Notes: generated from the letters alone by a model not told the origin. Numbered from the stretch's first letter, positions 50,189-60,752 are shown. The stretch is 64,000 nucleotides of DNA from Parapontixanthobacter aurantiacus (GCF_009827635.1 NZ_WTYW01000003.1:62001-126000); one strand, 5' to 3'. Made by a program: numbers and translations.

Positions 50189-52284
50189 GCTGCCTTGCGT
50201 TCTGACGAGTTGCGGCGCGAACGGGCATGATACGCCACGATCCCTTCGAGAGCACCGGCAGCGTGCCTTCGCTGCGCGACGTACAGCCCGCGCTGTCCCA
50301 CGAGATCGGAAAGTTCACCCGAATAATTGGCGACCATAACGGAATTCTCACAGATACTGAGCATGTCGTGATCGTTCCCGCTGTCGCCGATGGCTATCAA
50401 TCGTTCGACGGGAACGCGGAGCCGTCTGGCGACGTGAAGCATGGCAGCTCCCTTGCCGGCACTCGCTGGCAACACGTCGAGCAGGTGTCCGTGGCTCAGG
50501 ATCACGCGCGCTTCCAGCTTGTCCTCTTCGAGACGCCGACGAACCTCGTCGACGACGCCCTCCTCTCCGACGAAATAGCTGCGCTTGAACCGACGTTGCT
50601 CGTAATTAGCTTGCGGCTCCAACCCGGGCACGTCGTCGAGAGCCCGTTCGACTTCCTGGGGCCGCCAATCTCGTTCGATCTGGTCGGCGAAGTCGGTGTC
50701 AAGGGTCAGTCCATCGTTGCCAGACCAATAGATTTCCGATCCGACGGAGGTGATCCAGACGGTCGGCTGCGGCAAATTCCACTCGCGAACGATGCGCTGC
50801 GCTTCGATGATGGAGCGCCCGGTCGCGATCGCAAAAGCATCATCGTCTCGGCGAGCGAAGAACCGTGCAATGCGGCGTGCGCCCTCGCGGCACCCGGTCA
50901 AGGTATTATCAAGATCGCTGACGACGAGATGGTGGTAACTTTGCGATAGCTTTGATCGCATTTGTGGATCGACGACTTCCTCGGCCAGCATCATGAACTT
51001 CTCCGCGTACCGATCCCAGGTCATGCTATGCGCGCCCGAGTGACCGTTAATAGCAGCCGCGTTCCACTTATCCTTATCGTCAAGCAAATCGATGATAGCC
51101 GCTTCGATCTCGCCTATGTTTGTCGGATCGACGAGCGTTCCGTGTTGCAGTTCTCTAACGATATCGCACGGCCCACCAACTTTGGTCGCGACGACCGGCA
51201 CGCCGTAAAATGCAGCCTCGACTAGAGTAAGGCCGTAAGGCTCGATCAGCGCCGGATTGACGAACACGCCCCGGCCCTCTGCCGCAAGCGCGTAAAGGCC
51301 GCGGACTTCCCTGCGCGAATGGTGTGGCGGGTAGGCAATCGAGCCGTAGAGTTCGTGCTGGTCGATTGCGTCGATAATTTCGCTAATGACCTCGTTTTGC
51401 TCGGCTTCGCCCTCAAGCAAACCTTTCCGCTGGCCGGCGAGAAGTACCAGGTTCGCCCTGCCGCGTAGTTCTTCGCTGCGACCGAAGGCTTCGACGAGGC
51501 CGATGAGGTTCTTTTTGCGAACTGCTCGCGCAACGGCGAGGATCACGGGTTTGGCTTCATCTTTCAGGAAGGGCGCAACAAGTTGTCGTGCCGCATCGAT
51601 ATCCGAACGGGTCGCAGGCTCAGCGCAGACACCCGGCGTGATCCGATGAATGCGGTCTATCCGGACAGAGGGATAGGCGGTCAGTTGGCGTTCGCATTCA
51701 TCGCGCGACGAGGCGATTATTCCGGCGGCATGCCCGATCGCCGCGTCTTCCTCAGCAATCCTGTCGACGAGGCCGATATTGCGCTCCGCCCCGGCTTCGA
51801 GCTTGTCGAGGCCGAGCGAATGGGGAGTATAGATAAAGGGGATGGAGAGCGCGTCCTTGATCTGCCTTGCGACATCCGCGGCATCGGCGAAATGTGCATG
51901 CACGATGTCGGGCAACCGATCTCGCTGGCGCAGATTCTTTATTAGCGCTGCAACGAAAGCGGCCCGGTCAGCGGCCAGTTGTTCCTTGGCGAGATATTTG
52001 CGATTGCCGCTGTCGATCCGGGTTATGGCCAGCTTTGGATTGAGATATTCCTCGGCGATTGCATGTTCCCTGCCCAGCCTCTCGTCATCGAACAGTCGGG
52101 TGACGATTTCGGCACGATCGACATCGTCCCGCCGGGACAATGCCTCCATCTCTCCGAGTATGTAGGTTATGTGCCCGCCGGTATCCTCGGTAATCCCGTA
52201 TTGTACTGGTTCGCCTCGAATGCACCCACCCAAGGCGATCGACAGGATATGCAAATCGAAGCCTTTCTGTTTCCTACTCCGCAA
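50185..52284 (-). CDS. Sucrose-phosphate synthase fused to HAD sucrose-phosphatase-like domain (699 aa)
   Basis: N-terminal GT4 part (1-450): ITEDTGGHITYILGEMEALS as the SPS acceptor loop, IVHAHFADAADVA, IYTPHSLG, then AVARAVRKKNLIGLVEAF and the donor box ALIEPYGLTLVEAAFYGVPV. The C-terminal HAD part (460-690) has the nucleophile motif VVSDLDNTLTG and the late IAIGDSGNDHDML. It would make a sugar phosphate and remove the phosphate in one protein. Mannosylfructose or related products are possible instead of sucrose. The TTG start has AAGGA seven bases upstream. It is first of a three-gene operon. Confidence 0.86.
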   Translation of the reverse strand: MRSRKQKGFDLHILSIALGGCIRGEPVQYGITEDTGGHITYILGEMEALSRRDDVDRAEIVTRLFDDERLGREHAIAEEYLNPKLAITRIDSGNRKYLAKEQLAADRAAFVAALIKNLRQRDRLPDIVHAHFADAADVARQIKDALSIPFIYTPHSLGLDKLEAGAERNIGLVDRIAEEDAAIGHAAGIIASSRDECERQLTAYPSVRIDRIHRITPGVCAEPATRSDIDAARQLVAPFLKDEAKPVILAVARAVRKKNLIGLVEAFGRSEELRGRANLVLLAGQRKGLLEGEAEQNEVISEIIDAIDQHELYGSIAYPPHHSRREVRGLYALAAEGRGVFVNPALIEPYGLTLVEAAFYGVPVVATKVGGPCDIVRELQHGTLVDPTNIGEIEAAIIDLLDDKDKWNAAAINGHSGAHSMTWDRYAEKFMMLAEEVVDPQMRSKLSQSYHHLVVSDLDNTLTGCREGARRIARFFARRDDDAFAIATGRSIIEAQRIVREWNLPQPTVWITSVGSEIYWSGNDGLTLDTDFADQIERDWRPQEVERALDDVPGLEPQANYEQRRFKRSYFVGEEGVVDEVRRRLEEDKLEARVILSHGHLLDVLPASAGKGAAMLHVARRLRVPVERLIAIGDSGNDHDMLSICENSVMVANYSGELSDLVGQRGLYVAQRRHAAGALEGIVAYHARSRRNSSERKAA

Positions 52285-52354
52285 AAACCAATCCTTCGGG
52301 CGGTCATTCGTTTCAAATCAATCGAATGTTAAACTTAGTTTATGTTTGCTGGTA

Positions 52355-55300
52355 TCAGTGAAAATCACGCGATTTCGGTATCACGCTGACATTGCGTGGA
52401 TGATGTGCGTGACTGCCCGTTCCTAGTTTGGAAGGGAGCGGTGAATTGACGTGATCGGCGCGTGCGACATCGTGCCTCAGGAGGTCGTCCGACAGGAAGG
52501 ACAGCCGGTCGCTGTCGTCATGAATACGCTGCGCCACGACATGGATGACGTCGTCGTCCATCTGCACGGTCCCTTCCACCGCCATCAGACGCGCGCTCAT
52601 GATCGTCTTGCGAAAGCGTTTCAGCACATCGGGCCAGATGACGAGATTGGCTACTCCGCTCTCATCTTCCAGCGTGATGAAAACGACCCCCTTAGCGCTT
52701 CCCGGCCTCTGTCGGATGAGTACCAGTCCGGCAACCGAGACGCGCTGATTGAAGCGGCATCCCCTGAGATCAGCCGCTTTCGTGAAGCTTCGGCTTTGAT
52801 AACTGCCGCGAAGAAAGCTCATGGGATGCTCCTTCAACGAGAACCGCAAGGTCTGGTAATCCGCAACGACGTGTTCGCTGAGCGGCATGGCCGGCAATAT
52901 GGCCGGGACGTCGGACCCCTCGTCGCGCTCCCGGGCGTAGGTGAAAAGGGGCAGGTCGGGCGCATTCTTGATTGCGCGGGCATCCCACAGGGCCGCCCGG
53001 CGATCCTTCCCCATCGAGCGATAGGCGTCGGCAGCGGCAAGTATCTGGATCGATCGTGCGCCGACCTTCGCCCGGCTGCGCAAATCCTCGACCGTCTGAT
53101 AGGGCTCGTCGCGTCGGGCGAGGAGCCGCGCCGCATCCTCCTGCAACAGCCCATCCACCTGTCTTAGCCCTAGGCGCAGGGCGAGTTGCCGCTTACCGTC
53201 GATTACCTGCCATTCGACGGTATTGTCCCACTCGCTGTAATTCACGTCCGGCGGATAGACGCTCACGCCGTGCTCGCGGGCATCGCGCACGATTTGCGCC
53301 GGGGCATAGAAGCCCATAGGCTGCGAATTGAGAAGCCCGGCAGCAAAAATGGCCGGATAGTAATGCTTGATCCAGCTGGACACGTAAACGAGATGGGCAA
53401 AACTTGCCGCATGGCTTTCGGGAAAGCCGTATTCCCCGAACCCTTCGATCTGGCTGAAACAGCGGGCCGAGAACTCCGGATCGTAGCCGCGCTCGACCAT
53501 CCGGCCGACCATCTTTTCCTTGTGTTCGGAAACCATCCCGCGCGAGCGGAAAGTGGCCATTGCCTTGCGCAATTTGTTCGCTTCGGAAGGCGAGAAGCGG
53601 GCCGCCACCATGGCGATCTTCATCGCCTGCTCCTGAAATATCGGAACGCCGAGCGTTCGTTTCAGAATTTTTTTCAATTCGTCCGGCGGCCCGTGTTCCG
53701 GTCCTGGCGAAGGATAAAAAGGAGCCTCGCGCCCTTGTCGCCGCTTCAGATAGGGGTGGACCATGTCGCCCTGGATCGGGCCGGGCCGAACGATCGCGAC
53801 CTGGATGACGAGATCGTAGAAGGTCTTGGGTTTCAGACGCGGCAGCATGTTCATCTGCGCCCGGCTTTCGACCTGGAAGACGCCCAGCGAATCCCCTTTC
53901 TGCAGCATCGCGTAAACTGCCGGATCCTCCTGCTCGATATTGGCGAGCGTCAGTCGGCGTTCGCAATGCGCCTCGACGAGTGCAAAGCATTTGCGGATAC
54001 AGGTGAGCATTCCCAGCGCCAGAACGTCGACCTTAAGGATACCCAGAGCCTCGATATCGTCCTTGTCCCATTCTATGAAGCTGCGCTCGGGCATCGCGCC
54101 ATTCCCTACCGGCACGGTTTCCGTAAGCGGACGCTGCGTCAGGATGAAACCGCCGACATGCTGCGAGAGATGGCGCGGCAGGCCGATCAGCTGATTTGCG
54201 ATGGTTATGACGCGGCGCAGATGGGCGTCAGTGAGGTCTAGACCGGCCTCATGGATGTTGAGATCGTCGACTTCGGAACCCCAGCTACCCCACACCGTCT
54301 TGGCGAGCGCGCTCGTCACGTCTTCCGACAGCCCCATCGCCTTGCCCACCTCGCGCACTGCCATGCGGGGGCGGTAATGAACCACCGTCGCGCACAGGCC
54401 GGCACGGGCGCGGCCATATTTGGCGTAGATATGCTGAATGACTTCCTCGCGCCGCTCATGCTCGAAATCGACGTCGATGTCCGGCGGCTCCTTGCGCTCC
54501 TCGGAGATGAAGCGCTCGAACAACAGGTCGCAGGTCGCCGGATCGACCGCGGTGATCTGCAGACAGTAGCAGACCGCGCTGTTCGCCGCAGAGCCCCGCC
54601 CCTGACACAGGATATCCTGACTGCGAGCGAAGCGGACGATGCCGTGAATGGTGAGGAAGTAGCGCGCGAACTCCATCTTCGCGATCAGCGCGAGTTCCTT
54701 GTGCAAGACCGCGTGGATGCGGTCCGGTATGCCGTCCGGATAGCGCTCCTTCGCACCCTGCCACGTCAATTCAGCCAGATATTCGTCGGCATCCTTGCCC
54801 TCTGGCACGGTCTCATGGGGGTATTCGTAACGCAGTTCGTCGAGCGAGAAGGAACACGCATCGGCGACGATCCGCGTCTGCGCGATGGCGTCGGGCCAGT
54901 CGGCAAACAGGCGCTGCATTTCTGCCGGTGATTTCAGATGCCTTTCCGCATTCGCATCGAGCAGCCCGCCAGCATCGAAGATCGTGGTCTTCTCCCGGAT
55001 GCAAGTCATCACGTCCTGCAAGGGACGATGCGTCGGAGCATGGTAATGCACGTCATTGGTGGCGAGGAGGGCGAGATCGTGCCGCTTCGCCAGTTCCTGC
55101 AACCGGTTGATCCGCGCCCGGTCATCACCACGATAAAGCCGCGATACCGCGACATGGCTAAGCGCCGGAAGCATTCGCGCCATGTCTTTTAGCTTTGCGG
55201 AGAAGGCGGCAATGTCCGCTTGCGGTATGGCGATGAGAAAGAATTCCTCGCCGAGGGTGCGCGCGACATCGGCTAGCGTCAGGTGACACGCGCCCTTCGC

Positions 55301-55687
55301 CTGCCACTTGCCTTCGGCATCCTCCATCTTTCCCGCCGAAAGCAGGGTGCATAATTCGCCATAGGCATTTCGCGTGCGAGGGTAGGCGTAGAGCGAGGGC
55401 GCATCCAGAAGATCGAGCCGGCAACCGATGACCGGCGTCAGCTTCGCCTTCGTCGCTTCCGTGTGCAGCCTCACGATACCTGCCAGCGTATTGCGATCGG
55501 CTATGCCCAGCGCGTGGTGCCCCAGTTCATGAGCCGTCGTGACGAGATCGATGGGCTGCGAGGCTCCGTGCAGGAAACTGTAACAGGTCGTCACGCCCAG
55601 TTCGACATAGGGTGCGGGCGGGTTGGGCCGGTAATCCTCAGGATTGGCGAGCGTTCGCTTGTCCGGCGTGAGAGGGGCTTCGGGCAT
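52355..55687 (-). CDS. dnaE2: Error-prone DNA polymerase DnaE2
   Basis: 1110 residues. N-terminal PHP domain (YVELGVTTCYSFLHGASQP, about 27-45), polymerase palm with the catalytic PDIDVDFEHERREEVIQHIY, fingers with VQVAIVRPGPIQGDMVHPYL, and a C-terminal OB-fold (VSVAGLVLIRQRPGSAKGVV). It lacks the tau- and beta-binding tail of DnaE1. It does translesion synthesis with ImuA and ImuB after DNA damage. It follows imuB by 12 bases in the same operon, under a LexA box at 57936-57950. Confidence 0.95.
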   Translation of the reverse strand: MPEAPLTPDKRTLANPEDYRPNPPAPYVELGVTTCYSFLHGASQPIDLVTTAHELGHHALGIADRNTLAGIVRLHTEATKAKLTPVIGCRLDLLDAPSLYAYPRTRNAYGELCTLLSAGKMEDAEGKWQAKGACHLTLADVARTLGEEFFLIAIPQADIAAFSAKLKDMARMLPALSHVAVSRLYRGDDRARINRLQELAKRHDLALLATNDVHYHAPTHRPLQDVMTCIREKTTIFDAGGLLDANAERHLKSPAEMQRLFADWPDAIAQTRIVADACSFSLDELRYEYPHETVPEGKDADEYLAELTWQGAKERYPDGIPDRIHAVLHKELALIAKMEFARYFLTIHGIVRFARSQDILCQGRGSAANSAVCYCLQITAVDPATCDLLFERFISEERKEPPDIDVDFEHERREEVIQHIYAKYGRARAGLCATVVHYRPRMAVREVGKAMGLSEDVTSALAKTVWGSWGSEVDDLNIHEAGLDLTDAHLRRVITIANQLIGLPRHLSQHVGGFILTQRPLTETVPVGNGAMPERSFIEWDKDDIEALGILKVDVLALGMLTCIRKCFALVEAHCERRLTLANIEQEDPAVYAMLQKGDSLGVFQVESRAQMNMLPRLKPKTFYDLVIQVAIVRPGPIQGDMVHPYLKRRQGREAPFYPSPGPEHGPPDELKKILKRTLGVPIFQEQAMKIAMVAARFSPSEANKLRKAMATFRSRGMVSEHKEKMVGRMVERGYDPEFSARCFSQIEGFGEYGFPESHAASFAHLVYVSSWIKHYYPAIFAAGLLNSQPMGFYAPAQIVRDAREHGVSVYPPDVNYSEWDNTVEWQVIDGKRQLALRLGLRQVDGLLQEDAARLLARRDEPYQTVEDLRSRAKVGARSIQILAAADAYRSMGKDRRAALWDARAIKNAPDLPLFTYARERDEGSDVPAILPAMPLSEHVVADYQTLRFSLKEHPMSFLRGSYQSRSFTKAADLRGCRFNQRVSVAGLVLIRQRPGSAKGVVFITLEDESGVANLVIWPDVLKRFRKTIMSARLMAVEGTVQMDDDVIHVVAQRIHDDSDRLSFLSDDLLRHDVARADHVNSPLPSKLGTGSHAHHPRNVSVIPKSRDFH

Positions 55688-55699
55688 TGCGAGCGCCCC

Positions 55700-57271
55700 T
55701 CACGCATCCAGCCCGTGGACGAACCAGCGCGGATTGCTGCCCCGCCCGTCATCGGCAAGACCTTCCCGGAACAGCCAGAAGCGACGGCCCTGGCTGTCCT
55801 CGATGTGATAATAGTCGCGCAGGCGAGCGGTCGATTTTTCCCGCCACCATTCCGGCGCGATCCTTTCCGGTCCCTGGCTGCGCGCGACATCGTGCTGCTG
55901 GTGGCGCCACCGAAACAGTGCTGGCGGACCGTCGGGTACGGCGTGGACGACTTCGGCTTCCTCGGGGCGCTCGAGCAGGCGCAGCGGCGTAGCAGCCGAC
56001 CGATCGACGGCATGGGCGACGGGCGCATCTTCCTCGCTGGCCGGAACCCAGGCCTCCCCCCGTTCGGGAAGGTAACTGCCCCGCCTCGCGGGTCGCAGGA
56101 CCGAGGTCATGCCGAGCCGGGCGACCAGCCGGTCGATTAACTGACTGAAAGCGAGTTCGTCCTCGGCCTGCTCCGTAAGGCCGTCCTGCATGGCGCCTAG
56201 TTCCTCGCCATCGACGGTTTCGAGCGTTGCCGCTTCTATGCCGAAACCGGGATCGATCCGCTCGAGCTTGCCGTCGAACAGCGATGCGAGATGGTCCGGG
56301 TCGCGGGTTGCCCGGCTTGTCCTCGCTTCACTGGAGCAGGTGCGCCCATCCACCCGATAGACTGTGAAAGCCAGCCCCCGCGCCCCTTTATGCGCCCTTT
56401 CCAGAACGGGTTTCAGGTCGCCGCACAGATCGCGCAGGATCTGCGTCAGACCGGTAATGTCGAGCAGCGGTTCGGCCAGCCTGCGCATGACGCGCAAGGG
56501 CGGCCTCGCCTGCCGCGCGATCAGCAATTCCGGTTGCCGGCCCACCGCCTGATCCAGCCGGATGACGGGATTGGCATTCTTCTCCTCGATCTTGCGGAAG
56601 CGCCGGACGAGTGCCTCGCGGGGCAGACCGGCAAGTTCGGCGATGGTCTTGATGCCCAGACGGTTGAGCAGTTGCACGGTATCGCGCTCCAGCCGCAGCG
56701 CCGCCACCGGCAGGGGATCGAGCTTCGCCGTCAACTTGCCGGGCGTGCAACTGTCGGTATCCTCGGCCCCGTAACGGGCGAGTGCCCAGGCCGCCCCGAT
56801 CGTCGGCGCAATGGCGAGACGCGGAGTAAGGTCGAGCTTGCGAAAGGCGTCCTGCATTTCCTTGAGCAACGCCTGCTCGCTGCCGTGGAGATGGTCGCTG
56901 CCCGTGGTATCGAGCAGCAATCCGTCGATCCCGTCCACCTGCGTCCACGGGCACCAGCGCCGGGACCAGTCGGCCAGCATCGCCAGGTCGGCGGCGTCGT
57001 TTGCGGGAGAAGCCTGTTCCACGCGCAGGGAGGGAACCAGCGCCCGCATATCGACTATGCGCGCGCCGCGCTTCATTCCGATCCGCAAGGCGGCCTCGTT
57101 GGCATCGTGAATGACGGGGCCATGCCGTCCTTCGATGGCGAGCACTATCGGATCAGGTGAACCATCGTCTTTATCGTCCGCGCCACCGGCGAAGGGCCGC
57201 CGGTTGCGACGGGTCCATCGCTCCATCGGGAAATGCGGGAACCAGATCGAGGCGATGCGCCGCCCGGTCAT
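55700..57271 (-). CDS. imuB: ImuB, catalytically inactive Y-family polymerase-like protein
   Basis: 523 residues. The Y-family fold is recognisable (VLAIEGRHGPVIHDANEAAL, IKTIAELAGLPREALVRRF as the helix-hairpin-helix), but the N-terminal active-site strand reads ASIWFPHFPMERW with no catalytic Asp, as in ImuB. It links DnaE2 to the beta clamp. The ATG at 57271 matches family starts and lies 101 bases inside imuA, an out-of-frame overlap. The frame extends upstream, but those residues do not match the family. Confidence 0.92.
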   Translation of the reverse strand: MTGRRIASIWFPHFPMERWTRRNRRPFAGGADDKDDGSPDPIVLAIEGRHGPVIHDANEAALRIGMKRGARIVDMRALVPSLRVEQASPANDAADLAMLADWSRRWCPWTQVDGIDGLLLDTTGSDHLHGSEQALLKEMQDAFRKLDLTPRLAIAPTIGAAWALARYGAEDTDSCTPGKLTAKLDPLPVAALRLERDTVQLLNRLGIKTIAELAGLPREALVRRFRKIEEKNANPVIRLDQAVGRQPELLIARQARPPLRVMRRLAEPLLDITGLTQILRDLCGDLKPVLERAHKGARGLAFTVYRVDGRTCSSEARTSRATRDPDHLASLFDGKLERIDPGFGIEAATLETVDGEELGAMQDGLTEQAEDELAFSQLIDRLVARLGMTSVLRPARRGSYLPERGEAWVPASEEDAPVAHAVDRSAATPLRLLERPEEAEVVHAVPDGPPALFRWRHQQHDVARSQGPERIAPEWWREKSTARLRDYYHIEDSQGRRFWLFREGLADDGRGSNPRWFVHGLDA

Positions 57272-57917
57272 ATTGCGCCTGCCAGGTGCTCGGCCTGATG
57301 GTTCGTGCCCGAAACAGTTCGGCGTTCCAGCGCGGGGCGCCGGGCGCCTTTGCATCGTAGGGATGTGGAGCGGAGGGAAGCGAGTGAATGTTCCACCTCT
57401 GCCGGGCGGCCGACAGATCGGGATGCCCCTGGAACCGGATCAGGAAAACGCGCACGCCGCGCCGCTCGGCCCGCATGGCGAGACGCTTCGTCGCCGTGAA
57501 GTCGAGGACCCGCGGGTCGCCCCATATTTCTCCGATGATGGCCGAGAGCGAACAATTTTTCAGCCCCTCTTCCATCGTCCACAAGAGGTCGGTCGTGTTG
57601 CGCGAACAGGCGAGCACGAGGTTGTCGGGATCGCCGCGAAAGCGCGCAAACGCCTGACCGAACGGACGTCCGGTTTCGAGCGCGACCATACGCTCCTGCA
57701 CCCAGAGGACGCGCCCTCCGGCAGGGATTTGCGCAAGGGCGAAACCTGCCACGCCGGCATCGCGAAAATGGCCGAACAATTCGACCAGTTGCGGCTTGAA
57801 CGGAAGAATCGGTCGAGCGGTCGAGTCGCCAATCGAGTCGTCGACAAGATCGCGCGCATCGCGAAAATTATCGTTCGATACCAGTGATATATCGTGTTTG
57901 AAACGAGGCTCATCCAT
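57171..57917 (-). CDS. imuA: ImuA, SOS mutasome partner
   Basis: 248 residues, RecA/SulA-like. It has RVLWVQERMVALETGRPFGQ, LWTMEEGLKNCSLSAIIGEI and TKRLAMRAERRGVRVFLIR, the usual order in ImuA. The ATG at 57917 is chosen because the upstream in-frame ATG at 57953 would place the LexA box inside the gene; with 57917 the box lies 19-33 bases in front, at the promoter. It acts with ImuB and DnaE2 in damage-induced mutagenesis. Confidence 0.88.
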   Translation of the reverse strand: MDEPRFKHDISLVSNDNFRDARDLVDDSIGDSTARPILPFKPQLVELFGHFRDAGVAGFALAQIPAGGRVLWVQERMVALETGRPFGQAFARFRGDPDNLVLACSRNTTDLLWTMEEGLKNCSLSAIIGEIWGDPRVLDFTATKRLAMRAERRGVRVFLIRFQGHPDLSAARQRWNIHSLPSAPHPYDAKAPGAPRWNAELFRARTIRPSTWQAQYDRAAHRLDLVPAFPDGAMDPSQPAALRRWRGR

Positions 57918-57935
57918 GAAATCCGCTACGCTTAT

Positions 57936-57950
57936 GTTCTTTGTTTGTTC
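57936..57950. promoter_or_regulatory. LexA (SOS) box of the imuA-imuB-dnaE2 operon
   Basis: GTTC-TTTGTTT-GTTC on the plus strand (GAAC-N7-GAAC on the coding strand) is the alphaproteobacterial LexA consensus. On the coding strand it follows a promoter-like pair, TTGACG and TAAAAA with about 18 bases between them, so bound LexA would cover the transcription start. Confidence 0.85.
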
Positions 57951-58057
57951 CATTTTTAGGCGTGCGAAAGCGGACTCGTCAATGGCCTGCGACGGCGACC
58001 TGCGAAACGTCGCCGGTATCGTGCGAGCGGTGTAAGCAGGCCAGACCGGCCGGAAAA

Positions 58058-59983
58058 CTAGCGGTTCTGCCGTCCCTCGATCAGGCGATCGACGAGAGAC
58101 GGGTCGGCCAGCGTCGAGGTATCGCCGAGCGCGCCGAAGTCGTTCTCCGCAATCTTTCTCAGAATGCGGCGCATGATCTTGCCGGAGCGGGTCTTGGGCA
58201 GTCCACCGGTGAACTGGATGTGATCCGGGGTCGCGATTGGTCCGATCTCCTTGCGCACGTGAACGCGCAGCTCGTCATGCAAGGCATCAGAGCCTTCTTC
58301 GCCCGCATTGAGGGTGACATAGCAATATATGCCCTGCCCCTTGATGTCGTGCGGGTAGCCGACGACAGCCGCCTCCGCGACCTTGTCGTGCAGGACTAGC
58401 GCGCTCTCCACTTCCGCCGTGCCCATGCGATGGCCCGAGACGTTGATGACGTCGTCCACCCGGCCCGTGATCCAGTAATAGCCGTCCTCGTCGCGGCGGC
58501 AGCCATCTCCGGTGAAGTACTTGCCCCTGTAAGTGCTGAAATAGGTCTGCACGAACCGGTCGTGGTCGCCATAGACGGTGCGCGCCTGTCCGGGCCAGCT
58601 CTGCGTGATGCAGAGGTTTCCGGCAGCTTCACCGTCCAGCACTTCGCCGTCATTGTCCACGAGCTCAAGGACCACTCCGAAGAAGGGCTTGCCGGCGCTG
58701 CCCGGCTTCATGTCGTGGGCGGCGGGCAGCGTCGTGATCATCACACCGCCCGTCTCGGTCTGCCACCACGTATCCACGACCGGCGCACGTTCCTCGCCCA
58801 CCACGTCGAAATACCAGCGCCAGGCCTCCGGGTTGATCGGCTCGCCGACCGTCCCGAGCAGACGCAGGGAAGACCTGTCGCGGCTCGTCACGAAGCCATT
58901 GCCCTCGCGCATCAATGCCCGGATCGCCGTGGGCGCGGTGTAGAGGATGTTGACGCCATGCTTGTCCACGACATCCCACAGGCGCCCGTGATCGGGATAG
59001 TTGGGCACGCCTTCGAAGACGAGGCTCGTCGCGCCGTTGATGAGCGGGCCGTAAACGATGTAGCTGTGACCCGTCACCCAACCGATATCGGCCGTGCACC
59101 AGTAGATTTCGCCGGGCTCGTAATCGAATACGTAATGGAAGGTCGTGGCCGTCCACACGCCGTAGCCGCCGGTCGCGTGCAGCACGCCCTTGGGCTTGCC
59201 GGTCGAGCCTGAGGTGTAGAGAATGAAAAGCGGATCCTCCGCCTTCATCGGTTCGCACGGGCAGTCGGCGTCCGAAACAGCCTCGTGATACCAGACGTCC
59301 CGCCCCTCCTTCATCGCCGTATCTTCGGCGGTATGACGAACGACCAACACCTTTTCGACCGTTACCCCCTCCAGCTCCAGGGCGGCATCGACATTCGTCT
59401 TGAGGGGGATCGGTTTCGTCCCGCGCTTCCCGCCATCGGCAGTGACGACGAAGCGGCTTTCGCAATCTACGAGCCTGCCAGCGAGCGCTTCGGGACTGAA
59501 CCCGCCGAACACGACCGAGTGAACCGCGCCGATCCGCGCACAGGCCAGCATGGCGAGCACACCCTCGACGATCATCGGCATATAAATGGTGACACGGTCG
59601 CCCTTCCGAACGCCCATCGCCTTCAATGCATTTGCCATCCCGACGACTTCGGAATGCAACTCGCTGTAGGTCAGCTTTCGCCCGTCGTCGGCAGGGTCGT
59701 CCGGCTCGAAAATGAGCGCGGTCGTATCTCCTCGCTCGGCCAGATGGCGGTCCACTGCGTTGTGGCACAGGTTGAGCGTGCCATCTGCGAACCAGCGGAT
59801 GTCGACCGGATCGAAGGACCATTCGCCCGCTTTCGTCGGAGCCTCGAACCAGTCGAGGCGCTGCGCCTGGTCAAGCCAGAAAGCGTCCGGCTGTTCGAGC
59901 GAGCGGCGATAGAGGTGCTGGTATTCCTCGGCGGAGCAGTGCGTCTCGCGGTTCTGCTCAATGCGTTGGACAAATCCGTTCAT
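58058..59983 (-). CDS. acs: Acetyl-CoA synthetase
   Basis: 641 residues, normal length. Makes acetyl-CoA from acetate, ATP and CoA in the cytoplasm. Marks of the adenylate-forming family: [20 protein letters not shown] (P-loop), WWQTETGG (acetate and adenine site), [20 protein letters not shown] (hinge) and [11 protein letters not shown] near the end, with the regulatory Lys acetylated in relatives. GAGGAAGC lies just upstream of the ATG. It stands alone. Confidence 0.95.
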   Translation of the reverse strand: MNGFVQRIEQNRETHCSAEEYQHLYRRSLEQPDAFWLDQAQRLDWFEAPTKAGEWSFDPVDIRWFADGTLNLCHNAVDRHLAERGDTTALIFEPDDPADDGRKLTYSELHSEVVGMANALKAMGVRKGDRVTIYMPMIVEGVLAMLACARIGAVHSVVFGGFSPEALAGRLVDCESRFVVTADGGKRGTKPIPLKTNVDAALELEGVTVEKVLVVRHTAEDTAMKEGRDVWYHEAVSDADCPCEPMKAEDPLFILYTSGSTGKPKGVLHATGGYGVWTATTFHYVFDYEPGEIYWCTADIGWVTGHSYIVYGPLINGATSLVFEGVPNYPDHGRLWDVVDKHGVNILYTAPTAIRALMREGNGFVTSRDRSSLRLLGTVGEPINPEAWRWYFDVVGEERAPVVDTWWQTETGGVMITTLPAAHDMKPGSAGKPFFGVVLELVDNDGEVLDGEAAGNLCITQSWPGQARTVYGDHDRFVQTYFSTYRGKYFTGDGCRRDEDGYYWITGRVDDVINVSGHRMGTAEVESALVLHDKVAEAAVVGYPHDIKGQGIYCYVTLNAGEEGSDALHDELRVHVRKEIGPIATPDHIQFTGGLPKTRSGKIMRRILRKIAENDFGALGDTSTLADPSLVDRLIEGRQNR

Positions 59984-60181
59984 CGCTGCTTCCTCTTCTG
60001 CCGTGGTCCGGCCTTACCATGCCGACGCACGTTTCTTTCGGTTTCTCAGCATAGTAGGCGAAGGAAGCCGGTCAAAGGTTTTCCCTAAGCTACAACAGGC
60101 TTGCCGACCACTCGCCGAAACGAGCGACTGAAGGGGAGACTATGCTTGCCGCCGGGCCGGTGGCGGGTCTAAGAGCGGGCG

Positions 60182-60733
60182 GTGAATACGTACCCCGAAA
60201 GAGCCAAACTGCCCGATGGGATTTTGCGACTGATGAAGTCGAGCAATATCTCGCTTTCGATCGCAGATGCGCAGGCTCCCGATTGTCCGCTGATCGCCAT
60301 CAACGACGCCTTCACCAAGATGACCGGCTATACCAACGAAGCGGTTCTCGGAAAGAATTGCCGTTTCCTCCAGCCCTCGGGCGGGGCGGGGCCGGTGCGC
60401 GAACGGATGCACGCCTTCATTCATGACGATAGCGACACGAACAGTCGCTTCGTGGTTCCCAACGTGCGGTCCAACGGGGAAGAATTCATCAATCTCGTCT
60501 ATATGTCGAAACTCACCCGTAACGATGAGGTCGCCTTCATCATGGGTTCGCAGTTCGATATTACGAAGAGCACGACGGACAACCTGGAAGTCTACGAACA
60601 GGCTTTGAAAGAAGATATTCGCCAACTTCGGTTCGCAGCACAAGAAAACGGCCTCGTATTGATCGGTACCTACGATCAGCTCGCTTCGAGCCATACTCTG
60701 ATCGCCCAGTTGCGACTTGACGAACAGCCGTAA
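60182..60733 (+). CDS. Short LOV blue-light photoreceptor protein (183 aa)
   Basis: PAS/LOV domain with the flavin-binding signature GKNCRFLQ, whose Cys60 forms the photoadduct. Other LOV marks are INDAFTKMTGYTNEAVLGKN, NVRSNGEEFINLVYMSKL and the Gln-containing strand FIMGSQFDIT. A C-terminal helix of about 45 residues (VYEQALKEDIRQLRF...) follows, typical of short LOV proteins. No output domain is present. Start is GTG at 60182; an ATG at 60233 would remove the N-cap. The kinase gene begins 19 bases later, so the two may act together. Confidence 0.88.
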   Translation: MNTYPERAKLPDGILRLMKSSNISLSIADAQAPDCPLIAINDAFTKMTGYTNEAVLGKNCRFLQPSGGAGPVRERMHAFIHDDSDTNSRFVVPNVRSNGEEFINLVYMSKLTRNDEVAFIMGSQFDITKSTTDNLEVYEQALKEDIRQLRFAAQENGLVLIGTYDQLASSHTLIAQLRLDEQP

Positions 60734-60752
60734 TTCTTTAGCGAACCGGCTC

